A DNA stretch of 64,000 nt from Bacillota bacterium (GTDB lineage Bacteria > Bacillota > Clostridia > Lachnospirales > Lachnospiraceae), in assembly GCA_023436225.1 (NCBI GenBank), contig JAEZKA010000041.1, positions 1-64,000 of the forward strand, written 5' to 3'. A program made the position numbers and the translations under genes. The number at the start of each line of letters is the position of its first letter. Position 1 is the stretch's first letter. The notes under the pieces were generated by a model. The model was given only the letters and a program-made list of their open reading frames with translations, ran no database searches and was not told where the DNA came from. This document shows, one piece after another, positions 44,158 to 53,537 of this stretch.

Positions 44158-46740
44158 ATGACAGACCACATAGGTTTGACGATGAAGGAGGTTAAGGAAC
44201 GTGAGAAAAAGTATGGGAAGAATGTTATTTCGATAAAAAGACGGGGAAAAATTCGAAAGTATCTGCTACACATCTGTGCGGAACCGATTTATCTGATATT
44301 AGCAACCTCAGCGCTAATCTATTTTGTTCTCGGGGAGACCGTGGATGGAATTGTTATGATATCCTTTGTTATCTTTGTCATCGGAATTGATTTGTTTCAA
44401 GACATCAGGACTGGTAATGTTTTAAAAAAGCTGAAGGATATTACATCACCAAGGGTGGAGGTCATTCGGGAAGGAGAAAAATATCAAATCTTAAAAGAAG
44501 ATCTGGTGCCCGGGGACCTGGTGCTTCTTGATGAAGGTGTTAAGATACCTGCCGATGGTCATCTAATTGCCTGTAATGGTTTATGCGTCGATGAGAGTAT
44601 ACTTACAGGAGAATCAATTCCGGTAATGAAGGAATTATTATCAAATTCAAGGGATGAAGGAAAAAATGAATATCGGAGGAAGGATTACTGTTATACGGAG
44701 ACTATGGTATGTCTAGGTTCAGGACGGATGATAGTTGACCGGATTGGTAACGATACGGAATATGGAAAAATTGCTGAGAAGCTTGTAGCGATAGAGAGTG
44801 AGAGCTCCTTGTTGCAACATCAGCTGAAACAACTTGCAAAGCAATGCACTTACTTTGCATTGATACTATTTGTATTAGTTAGTGCAGTTACCTTTATTAA
44901 TCTTTCGGATTATGTTATGTCAGAACGTTTCATTCATAGTATGCTGGCCGGAGTAGTATTAGCCTTATCCATGGTACCGGGGGAATTTCCGGTAATTTTA
45001 TCGGTTTATTTCTCTGTAGGTGCACTAAGACTTGTGAAAAAGAAAGCATTGGTGAGGCGTTTGTCCTCGGTGGAGACCTTAGGAGCAGTCTCTGTGCTAT
45101 GTATGGATAAGACAGGAACCATTACTCAGAATTGTATGCAGGTTGCAGAAGCTTATATTCCGAAAGTCCAGGGGGATAAGTTTTGCAGGGTCCTGTCTCT
45201 TGCATGTCGTAAAGAATCTAGTGATGCGGTGGATAAAGCAATATTAGATTATGGTGAGCAATTGTGTAGCTGCTGCTTAGAAAGAAAGCAAGGGGAACCA
45301 CAGGAGGAAATAAAAGAGGAAGTCATGGTATGTTCCTTAATAAAAGAGGACTACAGAATACTGAAGGAATATCCCTTTTCCAACGAAATGAAAGCAACAG
45401 GACAGCTATGGCAAAAAGGATCAAAACGAATTCTGGCCGCAAAAGGTAGTCCGGAGGTCATCCTAGCCTTATCCGATCTGTCGGAGGAGGAACAGAGAAG
45501 CTTGGAGTATAAGCTGAAGGAGTATTCTGCCAAGGGATGCAAGGTAATTGCAGTAGCAGACAGCGAATTAACGAATGAGGAGGCTCTTCCTGAGAAATTG
45601 TCAGAGCGAAGTTTGTGCTTTCGCGGTATGCTTGCATTAGATGATCCACCAAGAGAAGCAGTATCCGAAGGATTAATATCCTGCTACGAGGCTGGAATTC
45701 GAACCATTATGATAACAGGTGATCATCCGATTACTGCGGCATCCATTGCAGAGCAGGTTGGAATAAGGAACGCACAACATGTAATGACTGGTGATGAGAT
45801 AGAAACGTTAACAGATACTGAATTATTAAAGAAAGTATCGGAATGTAATATCTATGCCAGAGTAATGCCTCATCATAAGATGAGAATTGTAAAGGCCCTG
45901 AAGGATAGAGGAGAAGTAGTCGCAATGACTGGCGATGGTGTAAACGATTCTACAGCCCTAAAGGTTGCAGATATCGGTATTGCAATGGGTAAGAATGGTA
46001 GTGAGGTGTCTAGAGAATCGGCTGATATAATCTTATTGGATGATAATTTCAATACAATTCTTGATACGATTCGGGATGGTCGACGGATTTATACTAATAT
46101 CCGTAAAACCGTCGCCTATGTTCTTGCTTTTCACATACCAATTGCTCTGATATGCCTGATTGCACCCTTAATTGGCTTTAAACCAAATGATCTTCTTTTG
46201 ATGCCAATGCATATCGTGCTCCTCGAGATGGTAATGAATCCGACCGTGTCTATTATACTGGAACATCAACCAGCAGAATCTGATATAATGAGTAAACCTC
46301 CCCGAAGTAGATCTCAGGGACTGATTACAGGGCGAATATTTATGAAAAGCATCTTTCAGGGCGTTATGGTATTCTTGACTTCCTTTTTACTATATATGGG
46401 AAACATGAGCCAAGGCTCTACAGTAGCAACAGCAAGAACCTGTGGCTTTATCGTTTTGGTGTTCTCTAGTATTCTTCTTGTTCTGATTAACTGCTCGGAA
46501 ACAGAGTCATGTATTGCTACAGTAAAAAGGCTCAAAAATGAAAAAGGAATTTGGATTATAAATCTGATTATGATAATTGGTTTAATGGCTATGATATACA
46601 CGCCTTGGCATGATAAATTCGGGTTTGCTCCTTTGAACATTTCTAAACTGCTGATTTCGATTGCATTATCCTTTGCAGCAGTTATATGGTATGATGTTGT
46701 TAAACTATTTCGAAGGCTATTAAGGGAGATCAAACTATAG
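44158..46740 (+). CDS. Cation-transporting P-type ATPase (type II-like)
   Basis: An 860-residue ion pump with an AAGGAGGTAAC ribosome site. Motifs in order: actuator TGES (LTGESIPV), TM4 MVPGEFPVIL, phosphorylation site CMDKTGTIT (Asp about 317), nucleotide-binding KGSPEV, and hinge TGDGVNDSTALK. Ten membrane helices are expected. The TM4 ion-site motif is PGEFP, whereas Ca2+ pumps have PEGLP and related bacterial pumps PEEFP, so the usual first acidic ligand is replaced by Gly; substrate therefore uncertain (Ca2+, Mn2+ or Mg2+ possible). The leader with an upstream terminator suggests regulation by ion level. Confidence 0.9.
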   Translation: MTDHIGLTMKEVKEREKKYGKNVISIKRRGKIRKYLLHICAEPIYLILATSALIYFVLGETVDGIVMISFVIFVIGIDLFQDIRTGNVLKKLKDITSPRVEVIREGEKYQILKEDLVPGDLVLLDEGVKIPADGHLIACNGLCVDESILTGESIPVMKELLSNSRDEGKNEYRRKDYCYTETMVCLGSGRMIVDRIGNDTEYGKIAEKLVAIESESSLLQHQLKQLAKQCTYFALILFVLVSAVTFINLSDYVMSERFIHSMLAGVVLALSMVPGEFPVILSVYFSVGALRLVKKKALVRRLSSVETLGAVSVLCMDKTGTITQNCMQVAEAYIPKVQGDKFCRVLSLACRKESSDAVDKAILDYGEQLCSCCLERKQGEPQEEIKEEVMVCSLIKEDYRILKEYPFSNEMKATGQLWQKGSKRILAAKGSPEVILALSDLSEEEQRSLEYKLKEYSAKGCKVIAVADSELTNEEALPEKLSERSLCFRGMLALDDPPREAVSEGLISCYEAGIRTIMITGDHPITAASIAEQVGIRNAQHVMTGDEIETLTDTELLKKVSECNIYARVMPHHKMRIVKALKDRGEVVAMTGDGVNDSTALKVADIGIAMGKNGSEVSRESADIILLDDNFNTILDTIRDGRRIYTNIRKTVAYVLAFHIPIALICLIAPLIGFKPNDLLLMPMHIVLLEMVMNPTVSIILEHQPAESDIMSKPPRSRSQGLITGRIFMKSIFQGVMVFLTSFLLYMGNMSQGSTVATARTCGFIVLVFSSILLVLINCSETESCIATVKRLKNEKGIWIINLIMIIGLMAMIYTPWHDKFGFAPLNISKLLISIALSFAAVIWYDVVKLFRRLLREIKL

Positions 46741-46838
46741 CAGATACAACTGATACAAAAAGCTACCATTGAATTCATACAAAACCTATGTTAATATAGT
46801 AATAACGATCCCGTTAGGGATACTAAGGAGGTTTTGCT

Positions 46839-47273
46839 ATGAAGATATCAACAAAAGGAAGATATGCACTGAGACTCATGTTGGATTTGGCATTAAATAA
46901 TACCGGTGAGTATATTACGATAAAAAGCATAGCAGCCAGGCAGGAAATTAGCGAGAAATATCTGGAACAGATAATATCCTTGCTCAATCGAGCCGGCTAT
47001 GTAAAAAGTATCCGGGGAGCTCAAGGGGGCTATCGCCTTGCTAAGGAGCCGGTAGAATATACCGTTGGTATGATACTGAGATTGACAGAAGGAAGTCTTG
47101 TGCCGATTGATTGTCTTGAAGATGAAGGAGAGTGTGGCAGAAATGGACACTGTGTAACCAAGGAAGTTTGGCAGGAGCTATACGAAGCCATCTGTTCCGT
47201 AGTTGATCGGATTACACTTCAGGATCTTGTGGATCGTCAATTGAATAGTATACCTTATGATTTTTCAATATAG
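46839..47273 (+). CDS. Rrf2-family regulator with IscR-like cysteines
   Basis: A 144-residue winged-helix regulator with AAGGAGG upstream. The N-terminal MKISTKGRYALRLMLDLA and SEKYLEQIISLLNRAGYVKSIRGAQGGYRLA are Rrf2 hallmarks. Three cysteines at 92, 99 and 105 match the IscR cluster-binding pattern (92, 98, 104 in E. coli), so it probably senses Fe-S status or cysteine supply. An ATCCC-GTTA-GGGAT inverted repeat just before its ribosome site could be autoregulatory. It precedes metY and cysK, suggesting control of sulfur metabolism as by CymR (inferred). Confidence 0.9.
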   Translation: MKISTKGRYALRLMLDLALNNTGEYITIKSIAARQEISEKYLEQIISLLNRAGYVKSIRGAQGGYRLAKEPVEYTVGMILRLTEGSLVPIDCLEDEGECGRNGHCVTKEVWQELYEAICSVVDRITLQDLVDRQLNSIPYDFSI

Positions 47274-47286
47274 GTAATATAAATGG

Positions 47287-47316
47287 CAGGGAGTGTATTA
47301 TTGCACTTCCTGTTTT
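47287..47316 (+). terminator. Terminator of the Rrf2 gene
   Basis: CAGGGAGTG (47287-47295) pairs with CACTTCCTG (47304-47312) with one G-T pair, followed by TTTT. Confidence 0.75.
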
Positions 47317-47428
47317 AGTATCTGCATTATAGCTGGACAGCAGCTTATCGTATTAGTTCGCTATTCGATGACTCGGAGAATGGACTTAATAATGGTGAAA
47401 ATAATTTGAAAAAATTATCAATTATCTA

Positions 47429-47456
47429 TTGACAAAACAACCCTTGTAAGTATATT
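47429..47456 (+). promoter_or_regulatory. Promoter of metY-cysK
   Basis: TTGACA (47429-47434), 16-base spacer, TATATT (47451-47456). Two TAGCAAT direct repeats (47461-47467 and 47480-47486) and an ACTAT-GA-ATAGT palindrome follow and are candidate regulator sites. No SAM riboswitch or T-box consensus was seen in the leader. Confidence 0.6.
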
Positions 47457-47586
47457 ATAATAGCAATCCATATAAAACCTAGCAATACACTATGAATAGT
47501 ATGGAATTTAGAATACAACAGGTTGAAGCAATCAGGTTAACGATTGAAATTTTGAGCTAGTGATAAAGAATAACGGAGGGTAATTT

Positions 47587-48876
47587 ATGGCGAAGGAAAA
47601 GAAATTACATTTTGAAACCTTGCAGCTACATGCGGGGCAGGAAAAACCAGATAGTGCAACCGGATCGAGAAGTGTTCCAATCTATCAAACAGCCTCTTAT
47701 GTATTTGATGACTGTGCACAGGCAGAGAGAAGATTTAATCTAAGTGAAGGCGGAAACATTTATACCAGATTAATGAACCCTACCTCCGATGTGTTTGAAC
47801 AGAGAATCGCTGCCTTAGAAGGAGGAATTGCGGCACTGGCCACCTCCTCAGGAGCGGCAGCAGTCACCTATGCCATTCAGAATATTGCTCATGCCGGGGA
47901 TCATATTATCTCTGCACAAACGATTTATGGAGGTACATATAATCTGTTTGCCAATACCTTACCCGATTTTGGTATCACTACCACCTTTGTTGATGGTGAT
48001 GATCCTGAGAATTTTGAGAAAGCTATAAAGGAAAATACGAAGGCTATTTTTATTGAAAGCTTAGGAAATCCTAATTCCAGTATTATCGATATAAAGAAAG
48101 TTGCAGCAATTGCTCATCGTAATAAATTACCTTTGATTGTAGATAATACCTTTGCAACACCGTACCTTCTTCGTCCCATTGAATACGGAGCAGACGTTGT
48201 AGTGCATTCTGCAACTAAATTCATCGGCGGTCATGGGACCACGATTGGCGGAGCGATCATCGACAGTGGTAATTTCGATTGGGAGGCCTCCGGCAGATTT
48301 CCTTCTTTAACCGAACCGAACCCCAGCTATCACGGAGTACAATTTACAAAAGCTGTTGGGGCACTGGCTTATATCATTAAAATACGGGTTACCCTAATGA
48401 GAGATACCGGGTCGACGATTAGTCCCTTCCATTCCTTCTTGTTCCTGCAAGGGCTGGAAACTCTATCTCTTCGTGTGGAACGTCATGTAGAGAATGCGTT
48501 AAAGGTAGTCGACTATCTAAGTAAGCATCCTAAGGTTAAGAAGGTAAATCATCCATCCTTACCGGATAATCCCTATCATTCATTATATCAGGAATATTTT
48601 CCGAAGGGAGCAGGTTCTATCTTCACTTTTGAGATAAAAGGAGATTCTCACACCGCTAAGAAATTCATTGATCATTTGCAGATTTTTTCTTTGTTAGCGA
48701 ATGTGGCAGATGTAAAATCCTTGGTAATCCATCCGGCAAGTACAACACATTCACAGATGACCGAACAGGAATTATTAGCGTCCGGTATCCATCCGAATAC
48801 CATACGCTTATCCGTCGGAACAGAACACATAGAGGATATTCTTGACGATTTGGCAAATGCATTTGATAATATATAA
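47587..48876 (+). CDS. metY: O-acetylhomoserine sulfhydrylase (aminocarboxypropyltransferase)
   Basis: A 429-residue PLP enzyme with a GGAGGGTAA site. It condenses O-acetylhomoserine with sulfide to homocysteine. Cys/Met metabolism family motifs: ETLQLHAGQEKPDSATGSRSVPIYQTASY at the N-terminus, SGAAAVTYAI, and the PLP lysine in VHSATKFIGGHGTTIGG near 205-220. The length (about 430) and ESLGNPNSS favour the MetY branch over shorter gamma-synthases. Followed by cysK after 61 bases; together they fix sulfide into homocysteine and cysteine. Confidence 0.94.
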   Translation: MAKEKKLHFETLQLHAGQEKPDSATGSRSVPIYQTASYVFDDCAQAERRFNLSEGGNIYTRLMNPTSDVFEQRIAALEGGIAALATSSGAAAVTYAIQNIAHAGDHIISAQTIYGGTYNLFANTLPDFGITTTFVDGDDPENFEKAIKENTKAIFIESLGNPNSSIIDIKKVAAIAHRNKLPLIVDNTFATPYLLRPIEYGADVVVHSATKFIGGHGTTIGGAIIDSGNFDWEASGRFPSLTEPNPSYHGVQFTKAVGALAYIIKIRVTLMRDTGSTISPFHSFLFLQGLETLSLRVERHVENALKVVDYLSKHPKVKKVNHPSLPDNPYHSLYQEYFPKGAGSIFTFEIKGDSHTAKKFIDHLQIFSLLANVADVKSLVIHPASTTHSQMTEQELLASGIHPNTIRLSVGTEHIEDILDDLANAFDNI

Positions 48877-48937
48877 TAGATAATAATATAAAAAAAGAAA
48901 AGAGAACTGCTTAAAGCAGAGAATAGGAGTTATAATT

Positions 48938-49870
48938 ATGGCAGAGTATAAGAGGAGAATCACAGAACTGATTGGAAAGACACCCTTACTTGAACTGACA
49001 AACTATAATAAGCAGCATGAACTTGGAGCAAAGATTGTAGCAAAGCTGGAGTATTTTAATCCGGGCGGTAGTGTAAAGGACCGTATTGCGAAGAAAATGA
49101 TCGAAGAGGCACTAAAGAACGGAGAGATCAATGAGAATACTACAATTATTGAGCCTACCAGCGGTAATACTGGTATTGGTTTAGCGAGTGTTTGTGCTAG
49201 CTATGGATTGAAGCTTTTGATCACGATGCCAGAAACCATGAGTATTGAACGTAGAAATTTGATGAAGGCCTATGGTGCAGAACTGGTTTTGACTGAGGGC
49301 TCGAAGGGAATGAGAGGCGCGATTGAAAAGTCTAAAGAATTAAAGGAAACAACTCCCAATAGCTTTATTCCATCGCAGTTTGAGAATCCGAATAATCCGA
49401 AGGTTCATGAGGAGACAACCGGTGTAGAGATTTGGGATGATACCGATGGAGAAGTTGATATCTTTGTGGCTGGAGTTGGTACCGGCGGTACAATCTCCGG
49501 TGTTGGAGCATATCTTCGTTCCAAGAAGCCGGATGTGAAAATTATCGCAGTAGAACCTGCAGATTCTCCTGTATTATCGGAAAAACGAGCTGGAGCACAT
49601 AGGATCCAGGGGATTGGACCGGGCTTTGTACCGGATACTCTAAATACCAACATATATAATGAGATTATTACTGTAACAAATGAAGCTGCCTTTGAAACAG
49701 GAAGAGAAATTGCCAAAAAAGAAGGTGTGCTGGTAGGTATTTCCTCAGGTGCAGCCTTATGGGCAGCTACTCAGTTGGCAAAAAGACCGGAGAATGTAGG
49801 TAAGACTATCGTAGTTCTTCTTCCGGATACCGGTGAAAGATATCTGTCAACAGCAATGTTTGCCGAGTAA
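48938..49870 (+). CDS. cysK: Cysteine synthase A (O-acetylserine sulfhydrylase)
   Basis: A 310-residue PLP enzyme that makes cysteine from O-acetylserine and sulfide. PLP lysine is K47 in GGSVKDR, the substrate loop is PTSGNTGIG, and the phosphate-binding loop is GTGGTISG. The C-terminal region ISSGAALWAA is also conserved. Likely cotranscribed with metY; no serine acetyltransferase (cysE) is nearby. Ends at the terminator 49930-49980. Confidence 0.96.
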   Translation: MAEYKRRITELIGKTPLLELTNYNKQHELGAKIVAKLEYFNPGGSVKDRIAKKMIEEALKNGEINENTTIIEPTSGNTGIGLASVCASYGLKLLITMPETMSIERRNLMKAYGAELVLTEGSKGMRGAIEKSKELKETTPNSFIPSQFENPNNPKVHEETTGVEIWDDTDGEVDIFVAGVGTGGTISGVGAYLRSKKPDVKIIAVEPADSPVLSEKRAGAHRIQGIGPGFVPDTLNTNIYNEIITVTNEAAFETGREIAKKEGVLVGISSGAALWAATQLAKRPENVGKTIVVLLPDTGERYLSTAMFAE

Positions 49871-49926
49871 TAAGCCATATGTAAATAGTTGAATGCACGC
49901 TTAACGATATATGAATGAATAGATGA

Positions 49927-49980
49927 AAGAACCTTATTTGAATGGGAGATTGCAACTTACTTCGAATAAGGTCCTTTTTT
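49927..49980 (+). terminator. Terminator of metY-cysK
   Basis: ACCTTATT(T)GAA pairs with TTCGAATAAGGT (to 49972), then CCTTTTTT. Confidence 0.8.
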
Positions 49981-50037
49981 CGCGATAGGAACAAATTTAC
50001 GATAGCTTACCGTATAAAAAACAATCTCCGCTGTGTC

Positions 50038-50066
50038 TTGACTTGTTTTGGTATTTCATTTATAAT
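50038..50066 (+). promoter_or_regulatory. Promoter of the yicC-remA-rpoZ unit
   Basis: TTGACT (50038-50043), 17-base spacer, TATAAT (50061-50066), 87 bases before yicC. Confidence 0.7.
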
Positions 50067-50152
50067 AAATTGGATATATATTAAAAGAGGCAAAAAAGAA
50101 TTTATCAATGGTTTGATGGAAGATCATTATCAAACATGAAAGAGTGTAGCTT

Positions 50153-51031
50153 ATGTTGAAGAGTATGACAGGCTTTGGGCGCTGTGAGATAGCCGGAGTT
50201 GATCGAAAAATTACAGTTGAGATGAAGGCGGTAAATCACAGGTACTGCGATATTTCTATTAAGATGCCTAAGAAGCTGAGCTTTTTTGAAGCAGGCATCC
50301 GTAATGTATTGAAGAAATACATTGGGAGAGGCAAGATAGATATCTACATTACATACGAAGACTATACAGAGAATAACGTATGTGTTAAGTATAATGCGGA
50401 TCTTGCTAGGGAGTACTATACTAATCTGGAGAAAATGAGCAAGGAATTCGGCATTGAGAACGATATCAGTGTCTTAGCACTTTCCAGATATCCAGAGGTA
50501 TTTACTCTGGAAGAGCAGACCATCGATGAGAAGGAGCTCTGGGCATTAGTGGAGGAAGCAGTGAATACTGCCGCAGCCCGTTTTGTCGAAACCAGAATTA
50601 ACGAGGGAGAACATCTTAAGCAGGATATTGTCGCAAAGCTGGATGGAATGCTAAAGCTTGTGGATTTTATTGAGACAAGATCGCCAGAAATTGTTGCAGA
50701 ATATCGTAACAAGCTGATGGCTAAGGTAACCGAATTGCTCGGTGATACGAAGGTAGAGGAAAGCATTCTAGTCACTGAGGTTACGGTATTTGCTGATAAG
50801 ATCTGTGTTGATGAGGAGACGGTAAGACTTCGAGCACATATTATTAATATGAAGGAAGCCTTGAATGAGAGCGACAATGTAGGAAGAAAGCTTGATTTTA
50901 TCGCTCAAGAGATGAATCGTGAAGCTAATACTATTTTATCTAAGGCAAATGACCTCGAAGTTACAAATAAAGCAATTGATTTGAAGACTGAAATTGAAAA
51001 GGTGAGAGAACAAATTCAAAATATTGAATAG
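50153..51031 (+). CDS. yicC: YicC family protein (endoribonuclease-like)
   Basis: A 292-residue protein with SMTGFGR at the N-terminus, the hallmark of the YicC/YloC family, and a C-terminal DUF1732 block (GRKLDFIAQEMNREANTILSKAND). E. coli and Bacillus members act on RNA. It begins the yicC-remA-rpoZ cluster, which in most Firmicutes continues with gmk after remA. The ribosome site is weak (GAAAGAGTG). Confidence 0.93.
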   Translation: MLKSMTGFGRCEIAGVDRKITVEMKAVNHRYCDISIKMPKKLSFFEAGIRNVLKKYIGRGKIDIYITYEDYTENNVCVKYNADLAREYYTNLEKMSKEFGIENDISVLALSRYPEVFTLEEQTIDEKELWALVEEAVNTAAARFVETRINEGEHLKQDIVAKLDGMLKLVDFIETRSPEIVAEYRNKLMAKVTELLGDTKVEESILVTEVTVFADKICVDEETVRLRAHIINMKEALNESDNVGRKLDFIAQEMNREANTILSKANDLEVTNKAIDLKTEIEKVREQIQNIE

Positions 51032-51055
51032 AAGCAGCGGAAATGAGGAATAACT

Positions 51056-51325
51056 TTGAATAAGTTAGTGAATGTTGGCTTTGGAAATGTTGTGAATTCC
51101 AGTAAAATTATCGGTATCATCAGTCCAGAGGCGGCACCGATCAAACGCATGGTGCAAACTGCAAAGGATACAGGGATGGCTATTGATGCAACCTGCGGAA
51201 GAAGAACTAAAGCAGTGATTGTTACAGAAAGCGGTCATCTGATTTTATCCTCCTTGTTACCGGAGACGATCGCAGGAAGAGTAAATCAGAAGGAAGTATC
51301 CGATAATACAGATGCTGTGGAATAG
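51056..51325 (+). CDS. remA: RemA-type DUF370 DNA-binding regulator
   Basis: An 89-residue protein starting at TTG with GAGGAA upstream. It matches the RemA/YlzA family from NVGFGNVVNSSKIIGIISPEAAPIKRM to DATCGRRTKAVIVT. In Bacillus RemA activates matrix genes and osmoprotection by binding DNA as a ring. It has a short acidic tail and is followed 36 bases later by rpoZ, with no gmk between. Confidence 0.93.
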   Translation: MNKLVNVGFGNVVNSSKIIGIISPEAAPIKRMVQTAKDTGMAIDATCGRRTKAVIVTESGHLILSSLLPETIAGRVNQKEVSDNTDAVE

Positions 51326-51361
51326 ATTAATAATTGTAACAATAGGAAGGAGAAATATAAT

Positions 51362-51619
51362 ATGTTGCATCCATCATATACAGATTTAATGAGAGTAGTA
51401 AATAGTGAGGTAGAGCCCGGTGAGCAGCCTGTAGTTAACAGTAGATATTCTATTGTCATTGCAACTGCCAGACGAGCAAGACAGATCATTGACGGATCTG
51501 TTCCGTTAGTGGACGTTACCTACCCCAAGCCTTTATCCATCGCAGTTGAAGAGTTATATTGTTCCAAGGTAAAAATTGTTGGTGATGATGACACAAGAGA
51601 AAACGATAATCAACAATAA
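51362..51619 (+). CDS. rpoZ: RNA polymerase omega subunit
   Basis: An 85-residue omega subunit with an AAGGAG site. It has MLHPSYTDLM and SRYSIVIATARRARQII, the conserved core that clamps the beta-prime C-terminus, and KPLSIAVEELYCSKVKI. Usual neighbours gmk and coaBC are absent here; a terminator follows and lepB is next. Confidence 0.93.
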   Translation: MLHPSYTDLMRVVNSEVEPGEQPVVNSRYSIVIATARRARQIIDGSVPLVDVTYPKPLSIAVEELYCSKVKIVGDDDTRENDNQQ

Positions 51620-51673
51620 GCTGTTATGAAAATATGACCCAGATTAAGGAGTTAGATTTCATATCAATTCATC

Positions 51674-51709
51674 AGCACTTTCATATGATTATAATATGAA
51701 GGTGCTTTA
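51674..51709 (+). terminator. Terminator after rpoZ
   Basis: A perfect 13-bp stem (51674-51686 / 51694-51706) with a 7-base loop, followed by TTAT. Confidence 0.75.
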
Positions 51710-51753
51710 TCGTTATATACGGGATCATTCAGTAATGGGAAAGGAAGATTACC

Positions 51754-52464
51754 GTGTCTTATGAGCCTCTTGGAGTAATTAAGACAAAGGCCGATCGAGG
51801 AAAGATTATGGAAGCGACAGATAACAAGGATTATCAGGAAGATATTCTACTTGCAGAAGATGAGATGGGGAATGACGAATTACCCGTAGAAATACCTGAG
51901 GAGACGAAAGAAACTGCTGAAGCGGAAAATAAGAGTAGCGGAAGAGGGTTTCTATACGATCTGATTTTTTATGCCATATTAATATTTGTATGTATCTATA
52001 TTCTTCCGAATTTTGTGATTCAAAGAACAATCGTGGACGGCTCCTCTATGGCGGAAACCTTACATGATGGTGAGCATTTGTATGTAGAGAAATTATCCTA
52101 TCGGTTTGATGCACTGGACCGATTTGATATTATCGTTTTTTATCCATATGGACGCGATAATGAAGAGTATTATGTGAAAAGAATTATAGGAATGCCTGGC
52201 GAAACAATCCAGATCATCGGCAGTGATATCTACATTAATGGTGAGATACTGGAGGAGCATTACGGAAAAGATCCGATATCCGATGCAGGAAGAGCAGAAA
52301 ACCCGATTACTCTCGGCGAGGATGAATATTTCGTTATGGGAGACAATCGAAGCGTCAGCAAGGATAGTCGTTCTGGGGATGTTGGAAATGTGAAGAAGGA
52401 AAATATCGGTGGTCGGGCTATTTTCCGCATCAAACCCTTGAGTAGATTCGGAACCATTGATTAA
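51754..52464 (+). CDS. lepB: Signal peptidase I
   Basis: A 236-residue membrane protease. Start GTG at 51754 has AAAGGAAG upstream; an in-frame ATG at 51808 with GAGGAAA is a reasonable alternative (218 residues). A long acidic cytoplasmic N-terminus (about 70 residues) precedes one membrane helix. The catalytic serine is in DGSSMAETL (about 95) and the lysine in YYVKRIIGMPGE, with GDNRSVSKDSR as box E. It cleaves Sec signal peptides on the outer face of the membrane. Confidence 0.94.
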   Translation: MSYEPLGVIKTKADRGKIMEATDNKDYQEDILLAEDEMGNDELPVEIPEETKETAEAENKSSGRGFLYDLIFYAILIFVCIYILPNFVIQRTIVDGSSMAETLHDGEHLYVEKLSYRFDALDRFDIIVFYPYGRDNEEYYVKRIIGMPGETIQIIGSDIYINGEILEEHYGKDPISDAGRAENPITLGEDEYFVMGDNRSVSKDSRSGDVGNVKKENIGGRAIFRIKPLSRFGTID

Positions 52465-52559
52465 TATAAATAAACTGAAAAATTTCTATTTTTATTACTT
52501 GCATTTTACATAGGGATTCGGTAGAATAGATAATGTTCTGACAAACGGGAGAAGTAGTT

Positions 52560-53537
52560 ATGAAGGTAATTAAGGAGCATATTAAGACAGGTAGCTTCAA
52601 AAAGTTCTATCTTCTCTATGGCAGTGAGGATTATCTAAAGAAGCTGTACCGCGATAAACTAAAAGTGGCAATTCTTCAGGATAGCGGCGATATGAATTTC
52701 TCTTATTACGAGGGAAAAGATGTAGAGCCCAAGAAGGTATACGAAGCAGCGCAAACCTTGCCTTTTTTTAGCGATAAGCGTTTGATCATCGTTGAGAATA
52801 GCGGATTATTTAAAACAGCAAGTGAGCTAAGCGAACTTTTAGAACAGACCCCTGATTCTACCGTTGTAATCTTTGTGGAAACTGAGATTGATAAGCGGAG
52901 TAAGCTCTATAAGCTAATCAAGGAAAAGGGAACGATATCTGAGATGAATGGCTTAGATGAGCAGAATTTGAAGCTTTTTGTGGCCTCACTCTTGGAACAG
53001 GAGAAGAAGCGGATTACCGAGGCCTCGATTCTATATTTACTGGATAAAACCGGTGCAGATATGGTGAATATCTGTAATGAGGTTGAGAAAATAATCAGCT
53101 ATACGTACGGCAAAGATGTGGTAACTTCAGAGGATATTGACGCGGTTGTTACGACACAGATCACAGGTAAGATTTTTCTGATGATCGATGCGATCGGTAC
53201 AAAGCAACAGAGTAAAGCTTTGGAATTGTACTATGATTTGTTATCCGTTAGGGAGAAGCCCATGTCTATTCTGTACCTAATCATCCGTCACTTTAACATT
53301 TTGCTTCAGGTTAAGAATCTTCAAGGTCTGGGTTATAATTCAACCTCAATCAGTGAGAAGGTAGGTGTTCCTCCCTTTGCTGTGAATAAGTATCTTGGGC
53401 AATCTAGGAATTTTACTTCAGTTAGGCTGAAGGAAGCCTTAGAGTTTGGAACTGAGATAGAAGAGCAGGTGAAAACAGGTCGTATGCTCGAAAAGATAGG
53501 TGTGGAGCTCTTTATCGTAACGTTTAGTAAGAAATAA
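52560..53537 (+). CDS. holA: DNA polymerase III delta subunit
   Basis: A 325-residue clamp-loader subunit with a GGGAGAAG site. The N-terminus FYLLYGSEDYLKKLYRDKL and PFFSDKRLIIVENS are typical of HolA, as is the C-terminal helical domain with SILYLIIRHFNILLQVKNL. Delta opens the beta sliding clamp. Between lepB and tRNA-Ser. Confidence 0.92.
   Translation: MKVIKEHIKTGSFKKFYLLYGSEDYLKKLYRDKLKVAILQDSGDMNFSYYEGKDVEPKKVYEAAQTLPFFSDKRLIIVENSGLFKTASELSELLEQTPDSTVVIFVETEIDKRSKLYKLIKEKGTISEMNGLDEQNLKLFVASLLEQEKKRITEASILYLLDKTGADMVNICNEVEKIISYTYGKDVVTSEDIDAVVTTQITGKIFLMIDAIGTKQQSKALELYYDLLSVREKPMSILYLIIRHFNILLQVKNLQGLGYNSTSISEKVGVPPFAVNKYLGQSRNFTSVRLKEALEFGTEIEEQVKTGRMLEKIGVELFIVTFSKK

Noticed and set aside
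47457..47586. SAM riboswitch or T-box before metY
   Set aside because: Neither the SAM-I core nor the T-box TGGNACCGCG element is present in the leader.
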